A stretch of 64,000 nt of DNA from assembly GCF_009649815.1 (NCBI RefSeq), contig NZ_WJIC01000006.1, forward strand, positions 248,001-312,000, given 5' to 3'. Below are positions 33,727 through 42,328 of this stretch, piece by piece. The position numbers and the translations under genes were made by a program. The notes beneath the pieces were generated by a model. The model was not told the DNA's origin and searched no databases. It was given only the letters and a program-made list of their open reading frames with translations. Source of the DNA: Nocardia sp. SYP-A9097 (GTDB lineage: Bacteria; Actinomycetota; Actinomycetes; Mycobacteriales; Mycobacteriaceae). Each line of letters starts with the position of its first letter. Position 1 is the first letter of the stretch.

Positions 33727-34044
33727 GTGAACATACATTCGACCGCGCTGGCGCCGGATGCTCCAGCCGCAGAATGGCCGGAATTGGCCGATGTCGACTT
33801 GCTGCGCACCCTCGTCGAAACCGAACGCCGCCGGAGGCGGCTGGATGCTGCCATGCGCGCGGCCGTCGCCGAAGCCGAGCGTCGGGGCCTCGCCACCGGC
33901 ACCGGCTATCGGGACACCGTCGAGCTGTTGACTGATCTGCTGCGGATCAGTGCCCACGAAGCGCGCCGGCGAATCGAGTATGCGACTCCGCAGGCCCGCT
34001 CGCGTTCCAGAAAGGTGTGGAGGGTGCTGGCGGCAGCAAGTTGA
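33727..34044 (+). pseudogene. Truncated DUF222/13E12-type HNH protein (N-terminal part only)
   Basis: 105 residues from the GTG at 33727. LRTLVETERRRRRLDAAMRAAVAEAERRG, then TVELLTDLLRISAHEARRRI, is the start of the DUF222 domain found in 13E12-repeat HNH proteins, which are usually 350-500 residues. After RRRI the sequence loses similarity (EYATPQARSRSRKVWRVLA) and stops, so most of DUF222 and the HNH nuclease domain are missing. The intact promoter with its SOS box means a short product may still be induced by DNA damage. Confidence 0.7.
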
Positions 34045-34241
34045 GACCGAGCCCGGATGCCTCGACCTCTGGTTCGAAGCAACCATGCGGCACGCTGAAA
34101 GTTCAACGAGCCGAGCTCTTCTCGACCGGACGAACGCACTGATCTGCCGATGAGGGGTAGTCGGGAGAGCGTCGGTGACCGCTCGTGGTCAGGACTGTGA
34201 TCGAACGGGACTCGTGTCGCTTCGGTGGGCCGACCGCTTGT
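34045..34241. other. Non-coding stretch behind the truncated DUF222 gene
   Basis: No frame shows family similarity or consistent codon use. It may be the remains of the deleted DUF222 gene. No hairpin was found. Confidence 0.3.
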
Positions 34242-34814
34242 TCATCGGTGTAGGCGCTCTCCTCGACGGAGCATGTTCAGATAGGTGGCGATGCGGCGTT
34301 GGCGTGTCTCCGGGCGCTTGGCGTCGTTGATGCGCCAGATGATCGAGTAGCGGTTGCGGGCGTCGAGTTCGGCGAATGCCGCGGCGGCCGCGGGGTCGCG
34401 GTCGAGTTCGCGTTGCAGGTCCTCGGGGATCGATGCGGTCCGTTGCCCTTTGTATGCGGCGTCCCAGCGTCCGTCGGCCTTGGCGCGTTCGACCTCGGCT
34501 ACGCCGGCTGATCGCATCCGCCCGGCCTGGCTGAGGCGGGCGACGTGCTCGACATTCCTGGCGGACCATGGGCTGTTCGGCCGGCGCGGAGTGAAGCGCT
34601 GGCGATAGCTGCCATCGTCACGTCGTGCGATCTGCCCGTCGATCCAGCCGAAGCACAGCGCTTCGTCAAGCGCTTGCGCGTAGGTCAGGGCCGTCGTCCG
34701 ACCGCCCTTCTTGTGCAGCACCAGCCAGACGCCAGGGTGGTCGGCATGGTGGCTGTCCAACCAGGCACGCCACGCCTCGGCGTCCTGGACGAGCAACTCC
34801 GCGAGTTCTGTCAC
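34242..34814 (-). CDS. YdeI/OmpD-associated family protein
   Basis: 190 residues. The family core is visible: WLDSHHADHPGVWLVLHKK, LDEALCFGWIDGQI, RQRFTPRRPNSPWSARN, and the C-terminal RYSIIWRINDAKRPETRQRRI. Bacterial members are linked to stress or bacteriocin protection but have no known reaction. It follows the VOC gene on the same strand with a 9-nt gap, so the two are transcribed together from the promoter at 35238-35243. Confidence 0.85.
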   Translation of the reverse strand: MTELAELLVQDAEAWRAWLDSHHADHPGVWLVLHKKGGRTTALTYAQALDEALCFGWIDGQIARRDDGSYRQRFTPRRPNSPWSARNVEHVARLSQAGRMRSAGVAEVERAKADGRWDAAYKGQRTASIPEDLQRELDRDPAAAAAFAELDARNRYSIIWRINDAKRPETRQRRIATYLNMLRRGERLHR

Positions 34815-34823
34815 GGCGCGCCG

Positions 34824-35231
34824 CTACGACGTGGCCTCGGGACGGGGACTCAGGCAGAACGGTTGGCCATCGGGATCGAGCAGCACCCGCCAGCGGCCGG
34901 CACCCGGTTGGAACTCGGGTTGACTGGCTCCGATCGCGCACAGGCTCTCGGCCGCCTCGTCGAGGTCGTCGACCTGCAGGTCGAGGTGGAAGCGTTTGGT
35001 GCCGGCCTCATCCGGCCACTGAGCGGGCCGGAATCCCTCGATCTTGCCGAAGCCGATCTTGATGCCGTCGCCTTCGACCATCCCGTAGTTTTCGTCGCTG
35101 TAGGTGACCTCCCAGCCGAACGCGGCCGCGTAGAAACGCGCCAGCCTGGCTGGATCGGCACTGTCGATATTGACCATCGACAGTGCTGCTGTCGACTTCG
35201 TACGCTGCCCCGTGGAATGTGTATGACTCAT
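34824..35231 (-). CDS. VOC-superfamily (glyoxalase-like) protein
   Basis: 135 residues. The vicinal-oxygen-chelate fold is clear from MVNIDSADPARLARFYAAAFGW at the start of the first module and HLDLQVDDLDEAAESLCAIGA with LLDPDGQPFCLSP in the second. The sequence keeps the H and E positions that can bind a metal, but bleomycin-, fosfomycin- or other antibiotic-binding roles cannot be told apart. It is divergent from the MarR gene at 18-bp start-to-start distance and is followed by the YdeI-like gene. Confidence 0.85.
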   Translation of the reverse strand: MSHTHSTGQRTKSTAALSMVNIDSADPARLARFYAAAFGWEVTYSDENYGMVEGDGIKIGFGKIEGFRPAQWPDEAGTKRFHLDLQVDDLDEAAESLCAIGASQPEFQPGAGRWRVLLDPDGQPFCLSPRPEATS

Positions 35232-35236
35232 GCATA

Positions 35237-35243
35237 TAAACTA
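35237..35243. promoter_or_regulatory. Overlapping symmetric -10 elements of the VOC and marR promoters
   Basis: TAAACT (35237-35242) ends 6 nt before the marR GTG at 35249. On the other strand TAGTTT (35243-35238) ends 6 nt before the VOC ATG at 35231. The two hexamers share five base pairs, and both transcripts would be leaderless with starts 18 bp apart. Only one polymerase can use the site at a time. Confidence 0.6.
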
Positions 35244-35248
35244 GAACC

Positions 35249-35821
35249 GTGACGCAAACCCAGTCAAGCCTTCAGCATGCAGCCAACGTCCTGGGCGCCT
35301 TGAGTCTCGTGGTCGCCGACCGGATGAACACGGCCGTCGAAGCGGTCGCGGCGCTCGGCCCGTCGGCCCCCGCCGCCCTGGCCGCCATGCACCAGTTCCT
35401 CGACGGCGGATCGGTAACGCAGCTGAGTTCCGTTCTCGGCCTGAGTCACTCGGGCACCGTTCGGCTCATCGACCGCCTTGCTGCCGAGGGCCTCGTCGAG
35501 CGCGGCGGAGCACAGGATGCACGGGCTGTCTCCGTTGTCCTCACCCGACATGGCCGGGACACGGCCGCACGGATACTCCAAACGCGCGAGAAGTCCCTGA
35601 CGAGCGCGTTGTCCGCGTTGTCCGCGGATGAGATCGACAATCTCGCGGCAGCGCTGGACACGATGCTGACCACGGTGACCCTCGCCAGAGCCGAGCAACG
35701 CTCGGCCCCCGGCAACGACCGTCCACAGCCTTGGCTGTGCCGTCTCTGCGACTTCGCCGCGTGTGGCCGTAGCGAGGGCGACTGCCCTGTCAACAACGTC
35801 GCTACGACCAGCGACAGCTAG
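35249..35821 (+). CDS. MarR-family regulator with C-terminal four-cysteine tail
   Basis: 190 residues from the GTG at 35249. Winged-helix core: LDGGSVTQLSSVLGLSHSG, VRLIDRLAAEGLVERGG and the wing DARAVSVVLTRHGRD, then the dimerising helix. The C-terminal tail WLCRLCDFAACGRSEGDCPV has Cys164, Cys167, Cys172 and Cys179, which could bind zinc or act as a thiol redox sensor. It probably represses itself and the divergent VOC-ydeI pair through the 17-nt intergenic region. The ligand is unknown. Confidence 0.85.
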   Translation: MTQTQSSLQHAANVLGALSLVVADRMNTAVEAVAALGPSAPAALAAMHQFLDGGSVTQLSSVLGLSHSGTVRLIDRLAAEGLVERGGAQDARAVSVVLTRHGRDTAARILQTREKSLTSALSALSADEIDNLAAALDTMLTTVTLARAEQRSAPGNDRPQPWLCRLCDFAACGRSEGDCPVNNVATTSDS

Positions 35822-35886
35822 AAGTGGGTTTTCGTGCGAACCACCACCGTTCGCGCCGGGCATCGTCGCACCGTGGCCTGATGGGG

Positions 35887-36657
35887 TTAAGGGCTTGGGG
35901 CCGGTTGGCAGCGTGGGCAGAAGTAGATTCCTCGGTCCGCGCGTGCCAGGGCCGGATCGTCGCCGAGTAGGTGGACGACCAGGTTCGTGCCGCAGCGGCG
36001 GCAAGGGCGGCGTTGACGGCCGTATGCCAGTGCGCGCCAAGGGGGTTGGTGGGCGGCGCGGGTGAGTACGGTGTGCGCCTCGTCGACCAAGGCCGGTAGA
36101 TCCTCGATCTCGCCTACCGGGGTGGCGGGGTGGACGCGGCGCAGGAAGCAGATCTCGCTGCGGTAGATATTGCCGACACCGGCCAGGTTTCGCTGATCGA
36201 GCAGGGCCAGGCCGATGGGCTGGGCCGGGTGCTCGGATAAGCGCCGGACTGCTTCGGCCGCATCCCAATTCGGGCCGAGCAGGTCCGGGCCGAGATGGTC
36301 GATGGCGGTGTGTTCGTCGGCGCGGGGCAGGACCTCCACCAGGCCGAGGGAGAAGCCCACGGCCTCCGCGTCTTCGGTGGCGAGCACCAGGCGGGCGGTG
36401 AAACCCGGTCTCGTCCAACGCTGTCCGGGGGTGTAGACCCGGTACTCGCCCTCCATTTTCAGGTGGGTGTGGATGCTGAGCTGCGGGGTGCGGACGAAGA
36501 GGTGCTTGCCGTAGCTGCCGACGCTCTCCACCTGCTGCCCGCGCAGATCGAGGGTGGCGTACTTGGATACGCGAAAGTCGCTGCGCGTCAGCATCTTTCC
36601 ATCCAGTGCGGTGCGCAGTCGCGCCGCCGTCAGGAAGACCGCGTCACCCTCGGGCAT
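35887..36657 (-). CDS. nei: Formamidopyrimidine-DNA glycosylase/endonuclease VIII family protein
   Basis: 256 residues. Base-excision repair enzyme that removes oxidised bases and nicks DNA. The N-terminal MPEGD keeps Pro2 and Glu3, the catalytic pair. The helix-two-turn-helix is LLDQRNLAGVGNIYRSEICF, and the C-terminal zinc finger is CRRCGTNLV paired with YFCPRC. It is the downstream gene of lhr with 12 nt between them, the same order as nei2-lhr (Rv3297-Rv3296) in tuberculosis. Confidence 0.93.
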   Translation of the reverse strand: MPEGDAVFLTAARLRTALDGKMLTRSDFRVSKYATLDLRGQQVESVGSYGKHLFVRTPQLSIHTHLKMEGEYRVYTPGQRWTRPGFTARLVLATEDAEAVGFSLGLVEVLPRADEHTAIDHLGPDLLGPNWDAAEAVRRLSEHPAQPIGLALLDQRNLAGVGNIYRSEICFLRRVHPATPVGEIEDLPALVDEAHTVLTRAAHQPPWRALAYGRQRRPCRRCGTNLVVHLLGDDPALARADRGIYFCPRCQPAPSP

Positions 36658-36669
36658 GATCGCTCACAC

Positions 36670-39600
36670 TCACGGGCGACTCCGCAGCCGGAATCCCTTG
36701 GGCGTGGCCGCGAACCCGGCTTGCGTCAGGAATTCGGCGAACACATTGCCGTGCACCGATTCCCCATTCACCCGGTCGATGACCAGCGAATCGACTCGCC
36801 GCTCATGCACCAGTCCCGCCAATGCCGCAGCACCGGCCGCCCGCGCCGCTGGATCCTCGGTGAAGGTCAACAGCGTCTTACCCCCGCGCTCCAAATACAG
36901 CGCCAATTCCCCGTCCACCAGCACCACCAGCGCCCCGGCCTTGCGTCCCGGCCGGTGCCCCGCCCCCTCGACGGCGGACTTCGGCCAAGGTAGCGCCGCC
37001 CCATAGGAATTCGCCGGATCGCACGCCGCCAGCACCAGCGCGTTCCCCGCCGGATCCGCACCTGTCCGATCGGTCTCGAACGAGCGCAACCGATCCACCA
37101 CATCGGTTGTGGAGAACTGTGCACCGCCGAGCGAATCGACGAAGTACCCCCGGCGGCACCGTCCCCGGTCCTCGAATTCGGTGAGTACCCGGTACATCAG
37201 CGCGAACCCGCCCCGCACGCCTTCACTCTGCACCGAGCCACGTGTCAGCACGCCGTACCGCTCCAGCAGCACATCCGCCGTCGCGTGCGCCCGCACCGTA
37301 TTGTCCGCCACCCGTTCCGGCAGCAGCGACCAGCGTCCCGCCACACCGGGCGGACTCGTCCTAGCCGGAACTCCGGTGCGCGGCAGATACATTCGCCCGC
37401 GCGGAGCTCGCCGCGGCGTCCGATGCGCCGTCGTCGTCCGCGCGGTCCCGGCCAGCATGGCCCGCACCGGCGCGAAGGTATCCCCGGCGACATATCCGGC
37501 CCACACCAATTCCCAGAGCGCCGCGACCACCGCGGTCTCGTCTTCCAATCCGCTGGCATCTGCCAATTGCCGGAAGAAGTACGCGCCACCGCCCGCCATA
37601 TCGACCACCTGGTACCCGGGCGCGTTCAACGGAGTGCCGGTGCTGATCGCGGTCTGCCCGGGGGACGTCCTGCGCTGCGGTTCCGCGCCCGTACCTGTCG
37701 CCGCTTCAACAGCGGCTCCGAGATCGGCTGCCGGGGTGTCGGATCGACCCGCCTGTCCATCGATCTCGGGGGTGACGCGTGGGCCGCCGATCACGGTGGC
37801 GCCCAGGGCCATCAGGAGGCTGATCTGGGTTTCCGTGAGGTCCAGCTCATCCGGCGGGGGCAGGGTGAGGCTCGCCTGTTCGGCGGGGTGCAGGGCGATC
37901 CAGCCGTCCTTGGCGGTAATGGCGCCGTGACCGGACCAGAGCACCTCGCCGGTGGCCATGAGTTCGTCCAGCATGGCGGGGGAGTAGTCGCGGACGCGGG
38001 CGGGCAGGATGAGCGATTCCCAGGCCGAGGCCGGAATCGGTACGCCCGCAAGCTGTTCTACCACGGCCGCCACACCATCCACACCGCGCAGTTCACCGGT
38101 GCCGATGTGCTGCCAGGACGGTAGGAATCGGGCCAGTGCGGCCGTGGCGACGGGCTCCACCTCCTTGCGGGCCGCTGCCAGCGAACGCCGGCGCAGCCGG
38201 CGCAGGACTTCGCTGTCGCACCATTCGGTTCCGGCCGAGCCGGGCGTGAATTCGCCTTCCACCACCCGTTTTTCGAGGGCCAGGTGATGCAGGGCGGTGG
38301 CCGCCACCGCGGTGCCGAGGCCGAAGCGATGCGCCACCTGGGTGAGGGTGAACGGCCCGTGGGTTCGGGCGTACCGGCCGACCAGATCCCCGAGTGGATC
38401 GGCGACCGGTTCGATGAAGGCGGCCGGAACCCCGATCGGCAGTGGCACGCCGAGCGCGTCCCGCAGCCGCGCCGCATCCTCGACCGCCACCCACCAGCGC
38501 GAACCCGCGAAGGAAACCTCCAGGGCGCGATGGGCTTTCACCAGCTCCGCATGCCAGGGCCGTGGATCCTCGACGCAACGTTCGGCGGCCTCTTCGGCGG
38601 TGATCGGCCCGAGCAGCCGCAGCAGATCCGCCAGCCCCTCCATATCGCGCGCCTGCCGCTCCGGGGTGAGTCGCTGCAATTCCCGCGCGGTCTGCTCCAG
38701 CACATCGGCATCGAGGAGTTCGCGCAGCTCCACCCGCCCGAGCAGCTCCGCCAGCAGACTCGAATCCAGCGACAGCGCCGCCGCCCGCCGCTCGGCGAGT
38801 GGACTGTCGCCCTCGTACATGAACTGCCCGATGTAATCGAACAGCAGCGAATTCGCGAACGGCGACGGCGTGGCCGTCTCCACCTCGACGAGGCGCACCT
38901 GCCGCCGCGCTACCCGCCCCAATAGCTCCCGCAGCGAAGGCAGGTCGTACACGTCCTGCAGGCATTCCCGCACCGTCTCCAACAGGATCGGGAATTCCGG
39001 GAACTTCCGTGCCACATCCAGCAATTGGGCCGCCCGCTGCCGCTGCTGCCACAGTGGTGCGCGCTTACCCGGATCCCGCCGTGGCAGCAACAGTGCCCGC
39101 GCCGCGCACTCCCGGAACCGTGAGGCGAACAGCGCCGACCCGCCGACCTGCTCGGTCACCAGATCATCGATCTCATCCGGCTCGAACACGAACAATTCTG
39201 CCCCGGGCGGATCATCGGTGGTGTCCGGCAGTCGCACCACAATCCCGTCATCCGACGGCGTGGGCGCGGCATCCACCCCGAACCGCTCGCGCAGCCGAGC
39301 CCCCACCGCCAGCGCCCACGGCGCGTGCACCGGCAACCCGTACGGCGAATGCAACACCACCCGCCAATCACCCAGCTCATCCCGGAACCGCTCGACCAGC
39401 ATGGTCCGATCCGTGGGCAATTGCCCGGTCGCCGCCCGCTGCTCCGCCAGCAGCGCAACCAGATTCGCCGTCGCATTCGAGTCCAGCCCCGCCGCCGCCA
39501 TAACCCGTTCCAACTCGGACTCGGCGGGTCCATCGGCCGCGGCTCGGCTCTCAGCGGTGGTTCCACTCCGGGCGGAGCTCTGCGCCGCCGCACGCTTCCG

Positions 39601-41622
39601 CTTGCCGGGCGTGGACTCGGCATCGCCGGTGAACTCCGCTAACGCCGTTCCCAATTCGACCGGTTCGGTGGTTCGACCGCGTGCGCCGCCCGAGCGTTTC
39701 GTGCCGGCGGACTGTTCAACCGCATTACCCGCCGTGCGGACGAATTCGCCCAGCGCAGCACCCAATTCGGCGGGGCGTCCGAGGGCGTCACCGTGCCAGA
39801 AGGGAAGTCGGCCGGGGAGGCCGAAGGCCGGGGTGACCAGAACCCGGTCGAAGGTGATCTCCTCTATCCGCCAGCTGGTCGCGCCGAGGGCGAAGACATC
39901 GCCGACACGGGATTCGTAGACCATCTCCTCGTCGAGTTCGCCTACCCGGGAGGCTTTTTCGCCGACCATGAAGACCGGAAAGAGCCCGCGGTCGGGGATG
40001 GCTCCACCGGAGGTGACCGCAAGCCGTTGCGCGCCCGGTCGACCCGTGAGGGTGCCCGCGTCGCGGTCCCAGACAATGCGCGGGCGCAGTTCGGCGAATT
40101 CGTCCGAGGGGTAACGCCCGGACAGCAGGTCCAGCACCGAGTCGTAGGCCGAACGGGGCAGGGCCGCATAGCTTCCCGTGCTGCGCACCGTCTCGAACCA
40201 CGCCTCGGCATCGAGGGGTTCCAGGGCGCAGGCGGCAACGGTCTGCTGCGCGAGAATATCCAGGGGATGCAGCGGAATTTTGAGTTCTTCGATCTGCCCG
40301 GCGGTCATGCGCTGTGATGCCACGGCGCAGTGGATGACATCGGTGCGATGCTTGGGGAAGATCACCCCGCGCGAGATCTCCCCGACCTGATGCCCCGCGC
40401 GCCCGACCCGCTGCAGCCCGCTCGCCACCGACGGCGGTGCCTCCACCTGCACCACCAATTCGACCGCGCCCATATCGATTCCGAGCTCCAGGCTGCTGGT
40501 GGCAACCACGCAGCGCAACCTGCCGCTCTTGAGATCATCCTCGATGAGCGCCCGCTGCTCCTTGCTCACCGACCCGTGATGCGCGCGCGCCAGCAGTGGT
40601 GCGGCACCGTGAATCACCTCGGTGGACGCACCCAGTTGCGCGGGCGGTTTGTGCTCGGTCTCGACCTCTTCCCCGATCCGCCCCGCGTACTCCTCGTTCA
40701 ATCGCGCGGTGAGCCGTTCGGCCAGCCGCCGCGAATTCGCGAACACGATCGAGGACCGATGCTCCAGCACCAGATCCACTATGGCCGCGTCGACGTGCGG
40801 CCAGATCGATCCGGGCTGATCCGAATCCTCCGCTCCCGCATCGGGTTCGGTCATATCCGCGACCGGCACCCGCACCGACAGGTCGAAGGTCTTGGGCGCG
40901 GGCGGCCGCACAATGCTGATGGGCGCGCTCCCCACCAGGAATCGCCCCACCTCCGCGGGCGGCCGTACCGTCGCCGACAGTCCGATTCGCTGGGCCGGGC
41001 GTTCGAAGCGCGGGGAGGCGGAGCATAGAGCATCCAGCCTTGCCAGTGAAAGCGCCAGGTGCGCACCGCGTTTGGATCCGGCAATGGCGTGCACCTCATC
41101 CACGATGACCGTATGTACCTCGCTCAGCGTCTCCCGCGCCGCCGAGGTGAGCATGAGGAACAACGACTCCGGCGTGGTGATGAGAATGTCCGGCGGCGTC
41201 CGCAACAGCCCACGCCGATCGGCCGGACTGGTGTCCCCGGACCGCACCCCCACGCTGATCTCCGGCGCGGCCAATCCCAGCCGCTTGGCCGTCTGCGTGA
41301 CCCCCACCAGCGGTGCCCGCAGATTCCGCTCCACATCCACCGCGAGCGCCTTGAGCGGAGATATATAGAGCACAGAGGTTTTGGGCTTCTCGGCCGCGCC
41401 GCTCTTACCTTTCGGCCCCTTCGCCTTGGGGGCCGGCTCCCGGTGGGCCAGCTGATCGATCGCCCACAGAAAAGCCGACAGTGTCTTGCCCGACCCGGTC
41501 GGCGCGATGACCAGGGTGTGTTGCCCCGCCGCAATGGCCTCCCATGCCCCCAATTGCGCGGCCGTCGGCGCGGGAAAAGCACCGTCGAACCACTCCCGGG
41601 TAGCAGGCGAGAACCGATCCAT
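36670..41622 (-). CDS. lhr: Lhr-family ATP-dependent DNA helicase
   Basis: 1650 residues from the ATG at 41622, longer than the roughly 1510 of tuberculosis Lhr. It is a superfamily 2 helicase that moves on single-stranded DNA in damage repair. Motifs: VIAPTGSGKTLSAFLWAID (Walker A), VIVDEVHAIAGSKRGAHL (Walker B), GLSATVRPP, VFANSRRLAERLTARL, and LQRVGRAGHQVGEISRG (motif VI). The C-terminal half is the Lhr-C extension. Two linker insertions (around 39500-39770 and 37660-37790) account for much of the extra length. Followed by nei in an operon. Confidence 0.95.
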   Translation of the reverse strand: MDRFSPATREWFDGAFPAPTAAQLGAWEAIAAGQHTLVIAPTGSGKTLSAFLWAIDQLAHREPAPKAKGPKGKSGAAEKPKTSVLYISPLKALAVDVERNLRAPLVGVTQTAKRLGLAAPEISVGVRSGDTSPADRRGLLRTPPDILITTPESLFLMLTSAARETLSEVHTVIVDEVHAIAGSKRGAHLALSLARLDALCSASPRFERPAQRIGLSATVRPPAEVGRFLVGSAPISIVRPPAPKTFDLSVRVPVADMTEPDAGAEDSDQPGSIWPHVDAAIVDLVLEHRSSIVFANSRRLAERLTARLNEEYAGRIGEEVETEHKPPAQLGASTEVIHGAAPLLARAHHGSVSKEQRALIEDDLKSGRLRCVVATSSLELGIDMGAVELVVQVEAPPSVASGLQRVGRAGHQVGEISRGVIFPKHRTDVIHCAVASQRMTAGQIEELKIPLHPLDILAQQTVAACALEPLDAEAWFETVRSTGSYAALPRSAYDSVLDLLSGRYPSDEFAELRPRIVWDRDAGTLTGRPGAQRLAVTSGGAIPDRGLFPVFMVGEKASRVGELDEEMVYESRVGDVFALGATSWRIEEITFDRVLVTPAFGLPGRLPFWHGDALGRPAELGAALGEFVRTAGNAVEQSAGTKRSGGARGRTTEPVELGTALAEFTGDAESTPGKRKRAAAQSSARSGTTAESRAAADGPAESELERVMAAAGLDSNATANLVALLAEQRAATGQLPTDRTMLVERFRDELGDWRVVLHSPYGLPVHAPWALAVGARLRERFGVDAAPTPSDDGIVVRLPDTTDDPPGAELFVFEPDEIDDLVTEQVGGSALFASRFRECAARALLLPRRDPGKRAPLWQQRQRAAQLLDVARKFPEFPILLETVRECLQDVYDLPSLRELLGRVARRQVRLVEVETATPSPFANSLLFDYIGQFMYEGDSPLAERRAAALSLDSSLLAELLGRVELRELLDADVLEQTARELQRLTPERQARDMEGLADLLRLLGPITAEEAAERCVEDPRPWHAELVKAHRALEVSFAGSRWWVAVEDAARLRDALGVPLPIGVPAAFIEPVADPLGDLVGRYARTHGPFTLTQVAHRFGLGTAVAATALHHLALEKRVVEGEFTPGSAGTEWCDSEVLRRLRRRSLAAARKEVEPVATAALARFLPSWQHIGTGELRGVDGVAAVVEQLAGVPIPASAWESLILPARVRDYSPAMLDELMATGEVLWSGHGAITAKDGWIALHPAEQASLTLPPPDELDLTETQISLLMALGATVIGGPRVTPEIDGQAGRSDTPAADLGAAVEAATGTGAEPQRRTSPGQTAISTGTPLNAPGYQVVDMAGGGAYFFRQLADASGLEDETAVVAALWELVWAGYVAGDTFAPVRAMLAGTARTTTAHRTPRRAPRGRMYLPRTGVPARTSPPGVAGRWSLLPERVADNTVRAHATADVLLERYGVLTRGSVQSEGVRGGFALMYRVLTEFEDRGRCRRGYFVDSLGGAQFSTTDVVDRLRSFETDRTGADPAGNALVLAACDPANSYGAALPWPKSAVEGAGHRPGRKAGALVVLVDGELALYLERGGKTLLTFTEDPAARAAGAAALAGLVHERRVDSLVIDRVNGESVHGNVFAEFLTQAGFAATPKGFRLRSRP

Positions 41623-41766
41623 TGCCCCAGTCTGCACCCGCCCACCGACACCTCGCCGACCTCCCGTCGCCGAGTCGCGTGCGCGGCCGGGCGGCAACCA
41701 AGATCACCCGGTCGCGGGCCGGGAGCGAAGGACAGGCAATCGGATTACGGTCGCCGAGGCCGCGCG

Positions 41767-41772
41767 TAGGCT
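41767..41772 (+). promoter_or_regulatory. -10 element of leaderless promoter for the gene at 41780
   Basis: TAGGCT ends 7 nt before the GTG at 41780. Confidence 0.55.
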
Positions 41773-41779
41773 GCGAATC

Positions 41780-42325
41780 GTGCAGAAGGTGCTCCGGCTC
41801 GACCTGGTCAGTCACGGGATGACCGAGGCGATGCGCAAAGCACGATTCCCGGTCGACGAACCACTGACCGACGCCGGGCGGCGCGCGGTCGCGGCCTGCG
41901 GTCGACTACAGGCGGCCCGGGTGCTCACCGCTCCCGAACGCCGCACCGTGGAGACCGCCGCGCTCATGGGTCTCATGGGCCGCGAGGACGACCGGCTGCG
42001 CGATCTCGACGCCGGTGCCTGGCGTGGAGGCGAGCTCATGTCGGTGCCGAAGGAGGACCTGTACCTCTGGCTCACCGATCCGGGCTATCGCGGGCATGGC
42101 GGCGAATCCGTGGTCGAGGTGCTCGAGCGGACCGGCGAATGGCTGGCCGATATCGCCGTCGAGGGCGAACCCACCATCGCGATCACCCATCCGTCGATCA
42201 TTCGCGCGGCCCTGCTCGTCACCCTCGACGCGCCCGCGAAATCCTTCTGGCGCATAGACATTCCGCCGGTGAGCGTCACCCGCCTGCACTATCGCGGCGA
42301 GTGGACGCTGCACTTCCGGCCGTAG
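41780..42325 (+). CDS. Histidine phosphatase superfamily protein with SHG in place of RHG
   Basis: 181 residues. The fold is that of phosphoglycerate mutase-like enzymes: LVSHGMTE near the N-terminus keeps the phospho-acceptor His, TAPERRTVETAALM provides the next Arg, DAGAWRGGEL the acidic strand and ITHPSIIRAALL the second His. In the signature motif Arg is replaced by Ser. The Arg normally contacts phosphate, so activity may be low or absent. Such SHG members occur in several actinobacteria and their role is unknown. The start is fixed by the leaderless -10 element. Confidence 0.85.
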   Translation: MQKVLRLDLVSHGMTEAMRKARFPVDEPLTDAGRRAVAACGRLQAARVLTAPERRTVETAALMGLMGREDDRLRDLDAGAWRGGELMSVPKEDLYLWLTDPGYRGHGGESVVEVLERTGEWLADIAVEGEPTIAITHPSIIRAALLVTLDAPAKSFWRIDIPPVSVTRLHYRGEWTLHFRP

Positions 42326-42328
42326 CGC

